DNA of 64,000 nt from Desulfomicrobium macestii (GCF_014873765.1 NZ_JADBGG010000007.1:62001-126000); one strand, 5' to 3'; shown: positions 50,308-58,066, counted from the first letter of the stretch. Program-made: numbers and translations. Notes: generated by a model from the letters alone, not told the origin.

Positions 50308-50574
50308 TTATTTTTTCCTGGCTTCCTTGAGCAGATAACGCGCGGTTTCCACGTCGTAGATTTTCGTCGGATCGGCCTTGGAGCCACGCTCTTCGAACAT
50401 CTTGGCACCGCGCCGGATGATGTCCAGATCCAGCCAGCCGTGCCGCTCCCATATTTCCGGATGATCGACATTGCTGAGCCTGAACTCGATATTGCCGTCC
50501 TGCTCCCGCACGAACATGCGGATGCGCTTGTTCTCGGGATACGGGTAGTAGAAGATTCCGTCTTTGTCCTGCAC
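50308..50574 (-). CDS. Conserved small protein of unknown function
   Basis: An 88-residue soluble, charged protein beginning MQDKDGIFYYPYPENKRIRM and ending RYLLKEARKK. I do not recognise the family. I chose GTG 50574, which has GGAGG five bases upstream; an in-frame TTG at 50586 would lie within that site. No signal, membrane segment or Cys motif. It lies 17 bases before the TrpF-like gene on the same strand and 52 bases after the phosphotransferase gene, so the three may be one transcript. Confidence 0.7.
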   Translation of the reverse strand: MQDKDGIFYYPYPENKRIRMFVREQDGNIEFRLSNVDHPEIWERHGWLDLDIIRRGAKMFEERGSKADPTKIYDVETARYLLKEARKK

Positions 50575-50626
50575 TGTTGCCTCCAAAATTGTTTGTTTCC
50601 GGGACTTTCAAAGCCCGGGACAATTG

Positions 50627-51214
50627 TCAATCCCTGAAAAATCCCAGCGCCGACCGCAAACGTTGACCAGCCGTGAACAGTACCACCAATGCAAAGACCA
50701 GCGCCACCTCCGGGACTCCCGACGGCCACACGGCCATAAGGGAAAAAAACAGGAACCCCTCGCTACGTTCGGCCAACCCGGCCTGATAGTGAAAACTCTT
50801 GCCCACGGACGTGGGCAGGGCCGCTGCCGCCGTCAGGAAAACCGTCAGGGACAGGATGATGGCCGCGCATAGCACCAAAAGCTCAAGCCTTGCCTCGGGA
50901 AAACGCAGCCCGAAAGCCACGATGACCAGCGCCTCCACGGCCCGATCGCAGACAATGTCCAGCATGGCCCCGGCCCTGCTTGTCAATCCGCCCTGACGGG
51001 CCAGGGTTCCGTCCACCGCGTCCAGCAGCCCTGAAAGCCACAGCAGGGCCAAGAACAGGACTGGCCAGCCCAAGGCCAGGGCTCCCGCAGCCAGCCCACC
51101 CAGAAGCGCGGCCGACAGGGTCACCGCCGCCGGCCCGATTCCCCTGCGGCCCAGAGCGTACGCCATTGTGTCAAAAAGAGGCTGAAAAAGGCGTCTGGCG
51201 TGCGTATCAAGCAT
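50627..51214 (-). CDS. CDP-alcohol phosphatidyltransferase family membrane protein
   Basis: A 195-residue integral membrane enzyme with about five or six membrane segments. The family signature DG-x2-AR-x8-G-x3-D-x3-D is present as DAVDGTLARQ plus AGAMLDIVCDR (about 65-90). It joins a CDP-activated lipid to an alcohol; the substrate cannot be told. The 120-base gap upstream faces the metal exporter. Confidence 0.85.
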   Translation of the reverse strand: MLDTHARRLFQPLFDTMAYALGRRGIGPAAVTLSAALLGGLAAGALALGWPVLFLALLWLSGLLDAVDGTLARQGGLTSRAGAMLDIVCDRAVEALVIVAFGLRFPEARLELLVLCAAIILSLTVFLTAAAALPTSVGKSFHYQAGLAERSEGFLFFSLMAVWPSGVPEVALVFALVVLFTAGQRLRSALGFFRD

Positions 51215-51258
51215 GAAACATCCCTGTGCTACCGGTTCAGAAAAACCCGAAATTCAAG

Positions 51259-51318
51259 TTTGACAATCAAACAATATCGACATATTTGCTTGCACATCAA
51301 ACAACTCGACAAACAAAC
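51259..51318 (+). promoter_or_regulatory. Repeated operator and promoter of the metal exporter/MarR operon
   Basis: Three related 14-mers TTTGACAATCAAAC (51259), CTTGCACATCAAAC (51289) and CTCGACAAACAAAC (51305) occur. The first contains a perfect palindrome TTTGA-CAA-TCAAA and overlaps a TTGACA (51260-51265) that is followed after 17 bases by TATTTG (51283-51288). This looks like a sigma-70 promoter with operator sites. The MarR gene downstream is the likely regulator (inference). Confidence 0.6.
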
Positions 51319-51334
51319 AATAGCGAGCATCCCC

Positions 51335-52264
51335 ATGCACAACCATTCATGTTCCTGCGGCCATGACCATCACCACAATCCTGATCACGGCGAACGCGGG
51401 ACCCGTTTCGTTTTCTGGCTGACCGTGATCACCATGGCCGTGGAAATCTTTTCCGGCTGGATTTTCGGATCAATGGCCCTCCTGGCCGACGGCTGGCACA
51501 TGGCCAGTCATGCGGGCGCCATGGCCGTGGCCTGGTTCGCCTATGTCTGGGCGCGCAAGAACGCCGACAACCCCGACTTGGTCTTTGGAGCGGGCAAGGT
51601 CAATGCCCTGGCCGGATTCGCCTCGGCGGTGGGCCTCATCCTCGTGGCTCTCTACATGGCGGGCGAATCCCTGAGCCGGCTCTTCTCACCCGTGCCCATC
51701 TCCTTTGGACCGGCAACGCTGGTGGCGGTGCTGGGTCTGGCCATCAATCTGGTCAGCGCATGGTGGCTTCGCGACGAAGACCATGTACACAGTCACGACC
51801 ACAACCTGAAGGCCGCCTACATGCATGTCCTGGCCGACGCCCTGACCTCGATCCTGGCCATCTTCGCCCTGCTGGGCGGAAAGTATTACGGCCTGAACTG
51901 GCTTGATCCGGCCATGGGCATCGTCGGAGCGCTGGTCATCGGGCGCTGGGCCATCGGCCTCATGCTTGAAACCGGCTGGATCCTCCTCGATCGTCGCGCG
52001 GACAAGGATCTGCATGCCGACATCCTGCGCCGCATCGAGCAGGGAGGAGAGATCCGGGTCCGCGACCTATATGCCTGGAACGTTGGACCTCGCCGCCTGG
52101 CGGCCCACGTCACCGTGGAAGACGCGAGTCCCCGTCCGCCCGAATTCTACAAGGATCTTCTGGCCGAGGTCGCGCATCTGGAGCATGTCACCGTGGAAGT
52201 GCACTCCTGCCCGTGTCCGGCGGAAAGCCGGGACCAGGTCTGCCCGGAGGCCGATCATGCATGA
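51335..52264 (+). CDS. Cation diffusion facilitator, DmeF-type metal exporter
   Basis: A 309-residue CDF exporter. The His-rich N-terminus (HNHSCSCGHDHHH) is followed by six membrane segments; the second (GSMALLADGWHMASHAG) and the fifth (AYMHVLADALTS) hold the metal-binding His/Asp residues, with a cytoplasmic His loop DEDHVHSHDHN between. The C-terminal cytoplasmic domain ends the protein. DmeF exports Co, Ni or other divalent ions, using proton exchange. Start ATG 51335. Its stop lies inside the MarR start region (eight-base overlap). Confidence 0.9.
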   Translation: MHNHSCSCGHDHHHNPDHGERGTRFVFWLTVITMAVEIFSGWIFGSMALLADGWHMASHAGAMAVAWFAYVWARKNADNPDLVFGAGKVNALAGFASAVGLILVALYMAGESLSRLFSPVPISFGPATLVAVLGLAINLVSAWWLRDEDHVHSHDHNLKAAYMHVLADALTSILAIFALLGGKYYGLNWLDPAMGIVGALVIGRWAIGLMLETGWILLDRRADKDLHADILRRIEQGGEIRVRDLYAWNVGPRRLAAHVTVEDASPRPPEFYKDLLAEVAHLEHVTVEVHSCPCPAESRDQVCPEADHA

Positions 52265-52673
52265 TCTTGAACAACTAAGCGATCTGATCATCGAATTCTA
52301 CGAAAAACTCTCTTCCTGGGAACAGGCCGTGGTCCGTGACTCGGCCATCACCTTGCCGCAGATGCACACCCTTGAAATCCTGGGTCAACAGTCCCCCCTG
52401 CGCATGAAGGAGCTCGCGGCCAAGATGGGCGTTACCACCGGAACCCTGACCGTGGGGGTGGACCGCCTGGAAAAACTGGGCCTGGTGGCGCGCATCCCGC
52501 ACGAGACGGACCGCCGCTCCATCCTCGTGACCCTGACCGAGGCCGGGCAGGAACTTTATCGCGAGCACCACGCCCATCACCTGCACCTGACCCGGGATCT
52601 GCAATCGGCCCTGACCCCGGAAGAGACGGCGCAGCTGCGCGCCATCCTGCCCAAGCTGACACAGGCGCTATGA
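52257..52673 (+). CDS. MarR-family transcriptional regulator
   Basis: A 138-residue winged-helix regulator. QMHTLEILGQQSPLRMKELA and AKMGVTTGTLTVGVDRLEKL are the recognition helices, and ETDRRSILVTLTEAG forms the wing. It overlaps the exporter gene by eight bases, with GGAGG upstream of ATG 52257. It probably represses the pair through the repeated site at 51259-51318 in response to metal or another ligand; no Cys/His metal cluster is visible except the HHAHHLHL stretch near the C-terminal helix, which could bind metal. Confidence 0.88.
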   Translation: MHDLEQLSDLIIEFYEKLSSWEQAVVRDSAITLPQMHTLEILGQQSPLRMKELAAKMGVTTGTLTVGVDRLEKLGLVARIPHETDRRSILVTLTEAGQELYREHHAHHLHLTRDLQSALTPEETAQLRAILPKLTQAL

Positions 52674-52804
52674 TGCCCGGGCCGGAGGAGAACCATTGAA
52701 AAACATCTGGAAGCCCGGGACCTCTTGAGCTAACGTGCGCGGGCACGAAACACGAAGGGGCAGGAGTGCCGCGGCCCCTCAAACCCCATCCCGGTAGCTT
52801 TTGC

Positions 52805-53584
52805 ATGAACATCAAATCTCTCAGCGATCCGTACCATACCCCTGAAATTCAGATCGGCCCGTTTTCACGGCTTTTTCCCAGCGCCGCCTTTTATGCGCGA
52901 ATATTGTCCATAGTCTGCGAGGCTGCGTGGCGAACCAGGGGAGGCGGCTATTCCATGGAGAAATGGGCCATGGACAGCCTGACCGTCATGCGCAGGGCCG
53001 AAGCCAGCGGTCTGCGCTTTCACATCGAAAACGCCTCCGCCGTCACGAACCTGCCCGGGCCCTGCGTGGTCGTGGCCAACCACATGTCAACCCTGGAAAC
53101 CTTCTGCATGCCGGCCATCCTGGCCACCCATCGACCCATCGCCTTTGTGATCAAACGCAGCCTGACGACCTATCCAATCTTCCAGCGGATAGTTAACGCC
53201 GTCGAACCCATCGCCGTCGACCGCGTCAACCCCCGGGACGACTTCAAGACCGTCATGGAGCAGGGACAGGAGCGCCTCGCGCGGGGCATTTCCGTCATCG
53301 TCTTTCCCCAGACGACGCGCACCCTGAATCTTGACCGCAAGGCCTTCAACTCCATCGGCATCAAGCTGGCCAAGAAGGCGGGAGTTCCGGTCGTGCCCCT
53401 GGCCCTCAAGACCGATGCCTGGGGCCTTGGCACGCTGAGCAAGGATTATGGGGCCATCCGGCCGGAGATTCCGGCCCGCTTCTGTTTTGGCGACCCCATG
53501 ATCATCCGGGGCGCGGGTAAAAACGAGCACGAGGAGATCATGGAGTTTATCCATTGGAAGCTCACGGCCTGGAGCGCCTCGTGA
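52805..53584 (+). CDS. PlsC-like lysophospholipid acyltransferase (HX4E variant)
   Basis: A 259-residue 1-acylglycerol-phosphate acyltransferase-like protein. The active-site box reads NHMSTLET, that is HX4E rather than the usual HX4D, and the phosphate-binding FPEGTR motif reads FPQTTR. One hydrophobic segment lies near residues 23-40. The start ATG 52805 has a weak ribosome site. Its stop overlaps the asparaginase start (GTGA). The 130 bases before it hold only a ten-codon frame. Confidence 0.78.
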   Translation: MNIKSLSDPYHTPEIQIGPFSRLFPSAAFYARILSIVCEAAWRTRGGGYSMEKWAMDSLTVMRRAEASGLRFHIENASAVTNLPGPCVVVANHMSTLETFCMPAILATHRPIAFVIKRSLTTYPIFQRIVNAVEPIAVDRVNPRDDFKTVMEQGQERLARGISVIVFPQTTRTLNLDRKAFNSIGIKLAKKAGVPVVPLALKTDAWGLGTLSKDYGAIRPEIPARFCFGDPMIIRGAGKNEHEEIMEFIHWKLTAWSAS

Positions 53585-54603
53585 AAAAAAAGGTCTGCAT
53601 CCTCTACACGGGCGGGACCATCGGCATGAAGCCGACGCCGCAGGGATACGCGCCGGAGGCGGGATACCTGGGCCGCGTCATGGCATCCATGCCGGATTTT
53701 TCAAGCCCGGAAATGCCCGACTACGTCATTTGCGAATATGCGCCACTGCTCGATTCCTCCAACATGGGTCCCAGGCACTGGCTGGCCATCGCCCGCGACA
53801 TAGCCGACAAATACCACGAATTCGACGGATTCATCGTCATTCACGGCACGGACACCATGGCCTACACGGCTTCTGCCCTGCCGTTCATGCTTGAGGGCCT
53901 GGCCAAGCCCGTGGTCCTGACCGGATCCCAGATCCCCCTGTGCAGGGTCAGGAGCGACGGCCGGGACAATCTGGTCACGGCGCTCATGGTCATCGCCCTG
54001 ACGCCGGTGCCCGAGGTCTGCCTGTGCTTCGGCAACCGTCTCCTGCGCGGCTGCCGCACGACCAAGGTCGACGCCGCCGGATTCCAGGCCTTTGATTCCC
54101 CAAATTACCCGGACCTGGGACATATCGGCGTGACCATCCGCCCCCATCCCGAACTGCTTCTCCCAAAGCGCCCCGTGAACGGCCTGACCGTGCACCCGCT
54201 GTCCGACGCCAAGGTCGGAGCGCTCAGACTTTTCCCGGGCATCTCGGCCGAGCTTGTGGCCAATGTGCTGCGCTCGCCGTTGCAGGGGCTCGTGCTTGAA
54301 ACCTACGGGCTCGGCAACGGCCCCTCCAACGACGCAGAATTGATGGACGTTCTGGCCGAGGCATGCGCGCGCGGCGTGGTCATCGTCAACTGTACCCAAT
54401 GCCTGCGAGGCACGGTGGACCAGAGCGGCTACCAGGCCGGATCGGCTCTTGCCCGCGCGGGAGTGGTCTCGGGCGCGGACATGACGGCCGAAGCGGCCCT
54501 GACCAAGATGATCTATCTCTTCAGCCTGGGCCTCACGCCGGAGGAAATCCGGGAGCGCATACCGAGGAATCTGCGCGGTGAGCTGACCGAAAACAATGCC
54601 TGA
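53581..54603 (+). CDS. ansA: L-asparaginase, type I (cytosolic)
   Basis: A 340-residue asparaginase. VCILYTGGTIGM (residues 5-16) carries the first catalytic Thr, and VIHGTDTMAYTASALPFML the second Thr-Asp pair. No signal peptide is present, so it is the cytosolic AnsA type; the N-terminal TGGTIGM and length agree. It starts with GTG at 53581, overlapping the acyltransferase stop. It converts Asn to Asp and ammonia; aspA encoded at 58145 could act next. Confidence 0.93.
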   Translation: MKKKVCILYTGGTIGMKPTPQGYAPEAGYLGRVMASMPDFSSPEMPDYVICEYAPLLDSSNMGPRHWLAIARDIADKYHEFDGFIVIHGTDTMAYTASALPFMLEGLAKPVVLTGSQIPLCRVRSDGRDNLVTALMVIALTPVPEVCLCFGNRLLRGCRTTKVDAAGFQAFDSPNYPDLGHIGVTIRPHPELLLPKRPVNGLTVHPLSDAKVGALRLFPGISAELVANVLRSPLQGLVLETYGLGNGPSNDAELMDVLAEACARGVVIVNCTQCLRGTVDQSGYQAGSALARAGVVSGADMTAEAALTKMIYLFSLGLTPEEIRERIPRNLRGELTENNA

Positions 54604-55342
54604 ACCTGAAATCGCGGAAATTCCGATACTGTACCGGGACGAACACTTCGTCGCCGTGCACAAACCGGCCGGATTGCTGGTGCACCGCAACGCCCATGCC
54701 GGACGCGAACCCTTCCTGCTCCAGATGCTGCGCGACCAGCTCGGACAGCGCCTGTATCCGGTGCATCGCCTGGATCGCCCCACCTCGGGCCTCATGATCA
54801 TGGCCTTCTCGTCACAAACCGCCCACATCCTGGCCCTCCAGTTTGCGGGGCAGGAAGTGGGCAAGACCTATCTTGCCGTAACGAGGGGCTTCACGCCTCT
54901 TCAAGGCCTCATCGACGACCCGCTCAAATCCGATTCCGGCAACCTGCAAGAGGCCCGGACCGAATTCACGCGCCTGGCCACGGCGGAAATCCCGCATCCG
55001 GTCGGCCCCAACCCAACGGCCCGCTACAGTCTGGTCCGGGTCAGCCCCAAAACCGGCCGCACCCACCAGATCCGCCGTCACTTCGCCCACATCCGCCACC
55101 CGCTCATCGGCGACGTGCTGCGCGGCGACGGCCGCCAGAACCGCTTCTTCCGCGAGCATTTCGGAGTGCACCGCCTCTTGCTGGCCAGCGTGGAACTCAC
55201 CTTTCGCCACCCCGAAGACAACAGTCCCCTGACCCTGACCTGCCCCCCGGCTCAAGAGCTCCTCGATCTTTTCGACCGGCTCGGATGGAGCGCCGCCCAG
55301 CCCCTCTGGGCACCCGATTCCGACAATCTCCGCATCCCGTAG
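54596..55342 (+). CDS. RluA-family pseudouridine synthase (TruC-like)
   Basis: A 248-residue pseudouridine synthase. The catalytic Asp lies in YPVHRLDRPTSG (near residues 56-67), followed by FAGQEVGKTYLAVTRG and SPKTGRTHQIRRHFAH. The overall form matches TruC, which modifies tRNA position 65. It overlaps the asparaginase end by eight bases. Its last codon and TAG stop fall inside a REP-like repeat (55338-55365), so the 3' end was probably reshaped by it. Confidence 0.88.
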   Translation: MPEPEIAEIPILYRDEHFVAVHKPAGLLVHRNAHAGREPFLLQMLRDQLGQRLYPVHRLDRPTSGLMIMAFSSQTAHILALQFAGQEVGKTYLAVTRGFTPLQGLIDDPLKSDSGNLQEARTEFTRLATAEIPHPVGPNPTARYSLVRVSPKTGRTHQIRRHFAHIRHPLIGDVLRGDGRQNRFFREHFGVHRLLLASVELTFRHPEDNSPLTLTCPPAQELLDLFDRLGWSAAQPLWAPDSDNLRIP

Positions 55343-55425
55343 GGGCAGGCCTGTGTGCCTGCCCTCTTCGGGCCGCAGGGTGCAGGACGTCACGGGGAGG
55401 GCGGCCACGCAGGGCCGCCCCTACG
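55338..55425. repeat. Inverted pair of REP-like GC-rich repeats
   Basis: Unit 1 (55338-55365) reads CGTAGGGGCAGGCC then TGTGTGCCTGCCCT. Unit 2 (55398-55425), read on the minus strand, is CGTAGGGGCGGCCC then TGCGTGGCCGCCCT. Each is an internal palindrome and the two face each other over 32 bases, as in REP/BIME pairs. No transposase is near. Confidence 0.8.
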
Positions 55426-55474
55426 CCGATTGGATGCCCCCGTGGCTCGCAAGCCGTGCATCCTGATTCCGCGA

Positions 55475-55507
55475 TTGACCTCCCACCCGAAGTCCATAAT
55501 GTATAAT
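55475..55507 (+). promoter_or_regulatory. Candidate promoter of the rubredoxin gene
   Basis: A consensus TATAAT (55502-55507) lies 31 bases before the ATG. The nearest -35-like TTGACC (55475-55480) is 21 bases upstream of it, too far for a standard spacer, so the -35 assignment is unsure. Confidence 0.4.
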
Positions 55508-55537
55508 ACCGATCAACATTCAAACCAGGAGCGGACA

Positions 55538-55765
55538 ATGGCGGCCCCCGAAGAGATTTACCAGTGCCAGACAGTCAATTGCGGCTACATGTACAATCCG
55601 GACAAGGGAGACAGGAAGGGAAAGATCCCGGCAGGGGTGAAGTTTGAAGACCTGCCGGAAGATTGGCGCTGCCCCATATGCGGGGGCACGAAAAGATGCT
55701 TCCGGCCCCTGGTCGGACCCGGTTCCACCAAAGACGCAGGCTGCGAACTGCCTACCAGGGATTGA
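55538..55765 (+). CDS. Rubredoxin with C-x4-C first loop (Rd-2 type)
   Basis: A 75-residue iron electron carrier. The second loop CPICG and [11 protein letters not shown] are canonical, but the first loop reads [18 protein letters not shown], with four residues between the cysteines instead of two, as known for type II rubredoxin of Desulfovibrio desulfuricans. The C-terminus is about 20 residues longer than in Rd-1. CAGGAG precedes the ATG. The redox partner cannot be told from context; the rubrerythrin encoded 1.1 kb away is an inference only. Confidence 0.88.
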   Translation: MAAPEEIYQCQTVNCGYMYNPDKGDRKGKIPAGVKFEDLPEDWRCPICGGTKRCFRPLVGPGSTKDAGCELPTRD

Positions 55766-55778
55766 AGAAATTTGGCCA

Positions 55779-55822
55779 CAAAAAAGCGCGCCCTGACAGG
55801 AACTGTCTGGACGCGCTTTTTT
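55779..55822. terminator. Terminator between rubredoxin and Hsp20 genes
   Basis: The arms AAAAAAGCGCG (55780-55790) and CGCGCTTTTTT (55812-55822) form a strong stem around 21 bases, with T-runs on both strands. It probably serves both convergent transcripts. Confidence 0.88.
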
Positions 55823-55879
55823 ATGATTCATGCACTCTTAAAAACGCCCAAAACACCAGGCGTTCTGACCCAGGCGATC

Positions 55880-56248
55880 TTATCCGGCCTGAATCTCTAT
55901 GCGGCGCGGCTTGAAGCGGGCCGCCTTGGGCAAGTAGACCTCAAGCAGACCCTTCTTCAGGCTGGCACGGATTCCTTCCCGGTCCACGCCATCGGAGATG
56001 GTGAAGGTGCGAACATATTCCCCATCCCCAAATTCCACGTGCAGGGCCTTGGCTTTTTCCTCTCGCGGATAGACCGCCTTGCCGCGAATCTCCAGTTCGT
56101 TGTCTCTCAGGTCGATGGACAAGCCTTCCTTGCCCACTCCGGGCATGTCCACAAAAATGTGGAAGCCGTCTTCACGCTCCAGCACGTCTGTGTTGGGGCG
56201 GAACCGGGGCAGGGCCGGAGCCGTCTTTTTTTCCATATCGTTAGTCAT
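55880..56248 (-). CDS. Hsp20/alpha-crystallin small heat shock protein
   Basis: A 122-residue small heat shock protein. The alpha-crystallin domain covers about 22-110, starting EREDGFHIFVDMPGVGKEGL, with the dimer loop around GKAVYPREEK and the C-terminal GLLEVYLPKA. The start ATG 56248 is preceded by AGGAGGAG. It is the second of two Hsp20 genes. The two share the domain but differ in N-terminus, as in paired sHsps that co-assemble. Confidence 0.92.
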   Translation of the reverse strand: MTNDMEKKTAPALPRFRPNTDVLEREDGFHIFVDMPGVGKEGLSIDLRDNELEIRGKAVYPREEKAKALHVEFGDGEYVRTFTISDGVDREGIRASLKKGLLEVYLPKAARFKPRRIEIQAG

Positions 56249-56272
56249 GGGCTCTTCTCCTCCTTGCAACAC

Positions 56273-56686
56273 TTACTGGGCATCAATGGCGATGGTCAGC
56301 GGATGGCTTTCCTTGGCCTTGGGCAGGACCACCCGCAGCACCCCATCCTTCATGGATGCCTTGATCGCCTCCGCGCGCACGGGAACATTCAGGCTGATGA
56401 TCCGCTGGAAACTCCCGGTCGGACGCTCCTGTCTGTAATAATTGCCGACCTCGTTCTTTTTTGTGCCCCGGATGACCAGGCTCTTTTCATTCAAGGTCAG
56501 CTCGATGTCTTCCGTATCCATTCCAGGAATTTCCGACGTGACGACAATTTCATCTTCTCCCTCGCTGATGTTGACAGGCGGGTAGGAGATGCGTCTCTGG
56601 CTCAATGTACTCGGCCTCCACAACTCTTCGAAAAAACTGTCCACGTTGCGCGGTAAATCATAGTATGTACTGAAATCGATAACCAT
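56273..56686 (-). CDS. Hsp20/alpha-crystallin small heat shock protein
   Basis: A 137-residue small heat shock protein. The domain starts near EDEIVVTSEIPGMDTEDIEL and ends GVLRVVLPKAKE; the N-terminal arm contains FFEELWRPS, an sHsp feature. ATG 56686 follows GGAGG. It is the promoter-proximal gene of the pair, with 24 bases to the next. Both hold unfolding proteins for refolding by other chaperones. Confidence 0.92.
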   Translation of the reverse strand: MVIDFSTYYDLPRNVDSFFEELWRPSTLSQRRISYPPVNISEGEDEIVVTSEIPGMDTEDIELTLNEKSLVIRGTKKNEVGNYYRQERPTGSFQRIISLNVPVRAEAIKASMKDGVLRVVLPKAKESHPLTIAIDAQ

Positions 56687-56717
56687 ACGGCATACCTCCA
56701 ATCATTACGATGGCAAC

Positions 56718-56745
56718 TAAATAAACACGATCGCACGGGCGTCAA
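56718..56745 (-). promoter_or_regulatory. Candidate promoter of the Hsp20 pair
   Basis: On the minus strand TTGACG (56740-56745) is followed after 16 bases by TATTTA (56718-56723), a sigma-70-like pair. The -35 could also serve a sigma-32-type factor (CTTGAC), but no clear sigma-32 -10 (CCCCAT) follows. Confidence 0.45.
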
Positions 56746-56809
56746 GCCCAACGGTTAGCCGGACTAGGATATCCAAAGATGCCAAAAGATCGGCAGGTTA
56801 TCAGTTATC

Positions 56810-56834
56810 GAGAATGATTCTCATTAACTTGACA
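56810..56834 (+). promoter_or_regulatory. Fur/PerR-like box and -35 of the rubrerythrin gene
   Basis: A perfect palindrome GAGAATGATTCTC (56810-56822) in TTATCGAGAATGATTCTCAT resembles the Fur/PerR consensus. Seven bases later TTGACA (56829-56834) starts a promoter whose -10 is GATAAA or TAAACG. Repressor binding just upstream of the -35 fits the PerR regulation reported for rubrerythrin in Desulfovibrio. Confidence 0.65.
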
Positions 56835-56885
56835 GAATAATTTTACCCTGATAAACGCAGGCCACATTTCAACCATGGAGGATTT

Positions 56886-57464
56886 ATGTCAAAATCTTTG
56901 AAAGGAACACAGACCGAAAAAAATATCCTGACCGCTTTTGCCGGCGAATCCCAGGCCCGCAATCGTTACAACTATTTTGCCAAACAGGCCCGCAAAGAGG
57001 GATTTGTCCAGATTTCCGATATTTTTGCCGAAACGGCGGACCAGGAAATGGCCCACGCCAAGAGACTGTTCAATCTGCTTGAAGGAGGAGAGGTTGAGAT
57101 CACCGCCTCCTTCCCGGCAGGTCGTATCGGCACCACCCTGGAAAATCTGCGCGAAGCCGCCGGTGGCGAAAACCACGAATGGGAACACATGTACCCCGAG
57201 TTCGCCAAGACCGCCAAAGAGGAAGGTTTTCCGGAAATCGCAGCCATCATGTTGTCCATCGCCGTGGCCGAAAAGGAACACGAGCGGCGCTATCTGGCGC
57301 TGGCCAAAAACATCGAGGAAGGGCGGGTTTTCAAGCGGGAAAACAAGATCACGTGGCGCTGCCGCAATTGCGGTTATGTGCACGCCGCTGAAAAGGCCGC
57401 CGAACTCTGTCCGGCCTGCGCCCATCCCCAGGCCCATTTCGAGGAACTTGCCGAAAACTGGTAA
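56886..57464 (+). CDS. rbr: Rubrerythrin
   Basis: A 192-residue peroxide reductase. The ferritin-like di-iron domain has [22 protein letters not shown] and [12 protein letters not shown] with the metal-binding Glu and His residues. The C-terminal rubredoxin domain starts [10 protein letters not shown] and carries CPAC. It reduces hydrogen peroxide in the cytoplasm of anaerobes, using electrons from rubredoxin. GGAGG precedes the ATG. Monocistronic, with its own terminator. Confidence 0.95.
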   Translation: MSKSLKGTQTEKNILTAFAGESQARNRYNYFAKQARKEGFVQISDIFAETADQEMAHAKRLFNLLEGGEVEITASFPAGRIGTTLENLREAAGGENHEWEHMYPEFAKTAKEEGFPEIAAIMLSIAVAEKEHERRYLALAKNIEEGRVFKRENKITWRCRNCGYVHAAEKAAELCPACAHPQAHFEELAENW

Positions 57465-57475
57465 GCCGCCCGAAA

Positions 57476-57506
57476 TAAAAGGGAGCCCTTGGAGGCTCCC
57501 TTTTAT
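57476..57506 (+). terminator. Terminator of the rubrerythrin gene
   Basis: The arms AAAAGGGAGCC (57477-57487) and GGCTCCCTTTT (57494-57504) form a stem followed by ATT. It lies just after the rubrerythrin stop and may also serve the convergent membrane protein gene. Confidence 0.88.
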
Positions 57507-57556
57507 TGCACCACGAGATTACGTCGGCAAGGCCGCAAGACTCCGCTTCGACGGCG

Positions 57557-58066
57557 TCATCCGCAGGGCAGACCCTTGGTCCGCTTCCCCGGCACGAAGG
57601 TGGATCGCAAAAATCTGGGATGAAAGAAAATGAAGGGATTGGCCACGATGGCGTCAGGCAGGATGTGGTACCAGCGATACCCGAGCTCCCGGAAAACATG
57701 CCTCGCCTGAGCGCGGCAGCCAGTCTCCCGGGCAGCCAGCAGCGCGGCGTCGCGCTGGCAGCGGGAAGCCGCCACCAGCCGAAAAAGTCCGGGCCTGAAT
57801 CCATAGCGCCGCAGCAACCGACGGAGCCTCTTGAACTCCCGGTAACGAGAAAAAGCATCCGCCTGGCACAGAACCACGCCCCAGGCAAAAAGGCCGGTCA
57901 GCCCAATCCAGACCCATGCCGCCCAGGAAAACTCCGGCTGCTCAAGAAAAAGCCATGCCTCGCAACCCGACAAGGCCGCTAGGGCCGAAACCTTGAGCGT
58001 TGTCAGATGCGGAAACGGAGCCACCCGCAGATAGCGGAAAAGTTCAGATAACGTCGAACGCCACAT
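57557..58066 (-). CDS. Membrane protein of unknown function
   Basis: A 169-residue protein with two hydrophobic segments near residues 23-37 and 45-70 and a basic cytoplasmic remainder rich in Arg and aromatic residues. I do not recognise the family. I start at ATG 58066, where a GGGAG lies about 18 bases upstream; the in-frame codons beyond (to 58141) would overlap the aspA end and lack a hydrophobic pattern. It is downstream of aspA on the same strand and may be co-transcribed. Confidence 0.6.
   Translation of the reverse strand: MWRSTLSELFRYLRVAPFPHLTTLKVSALAALSGCEAWLFLEQPEFSWAAWVWIGLTGLFAWGVVLCQADAFSRYREFKRLRRLLRRYGFRPGLFRLVAASRCQRDAALLAARETGCRAQARHVFRELGYRWYHILPDAIVANPFIFFHPRFLRSTFVPGKRTKGLPCG

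Noticed and set aside
52674-52804. Ten-codon frame with a strong GGAGGAG site after the MarR gene
   Set aside because: It is too short to support, and readthrough of its TGA soon meets a stop, so it is not a selenoprotein; perhaps a leader or remnant.
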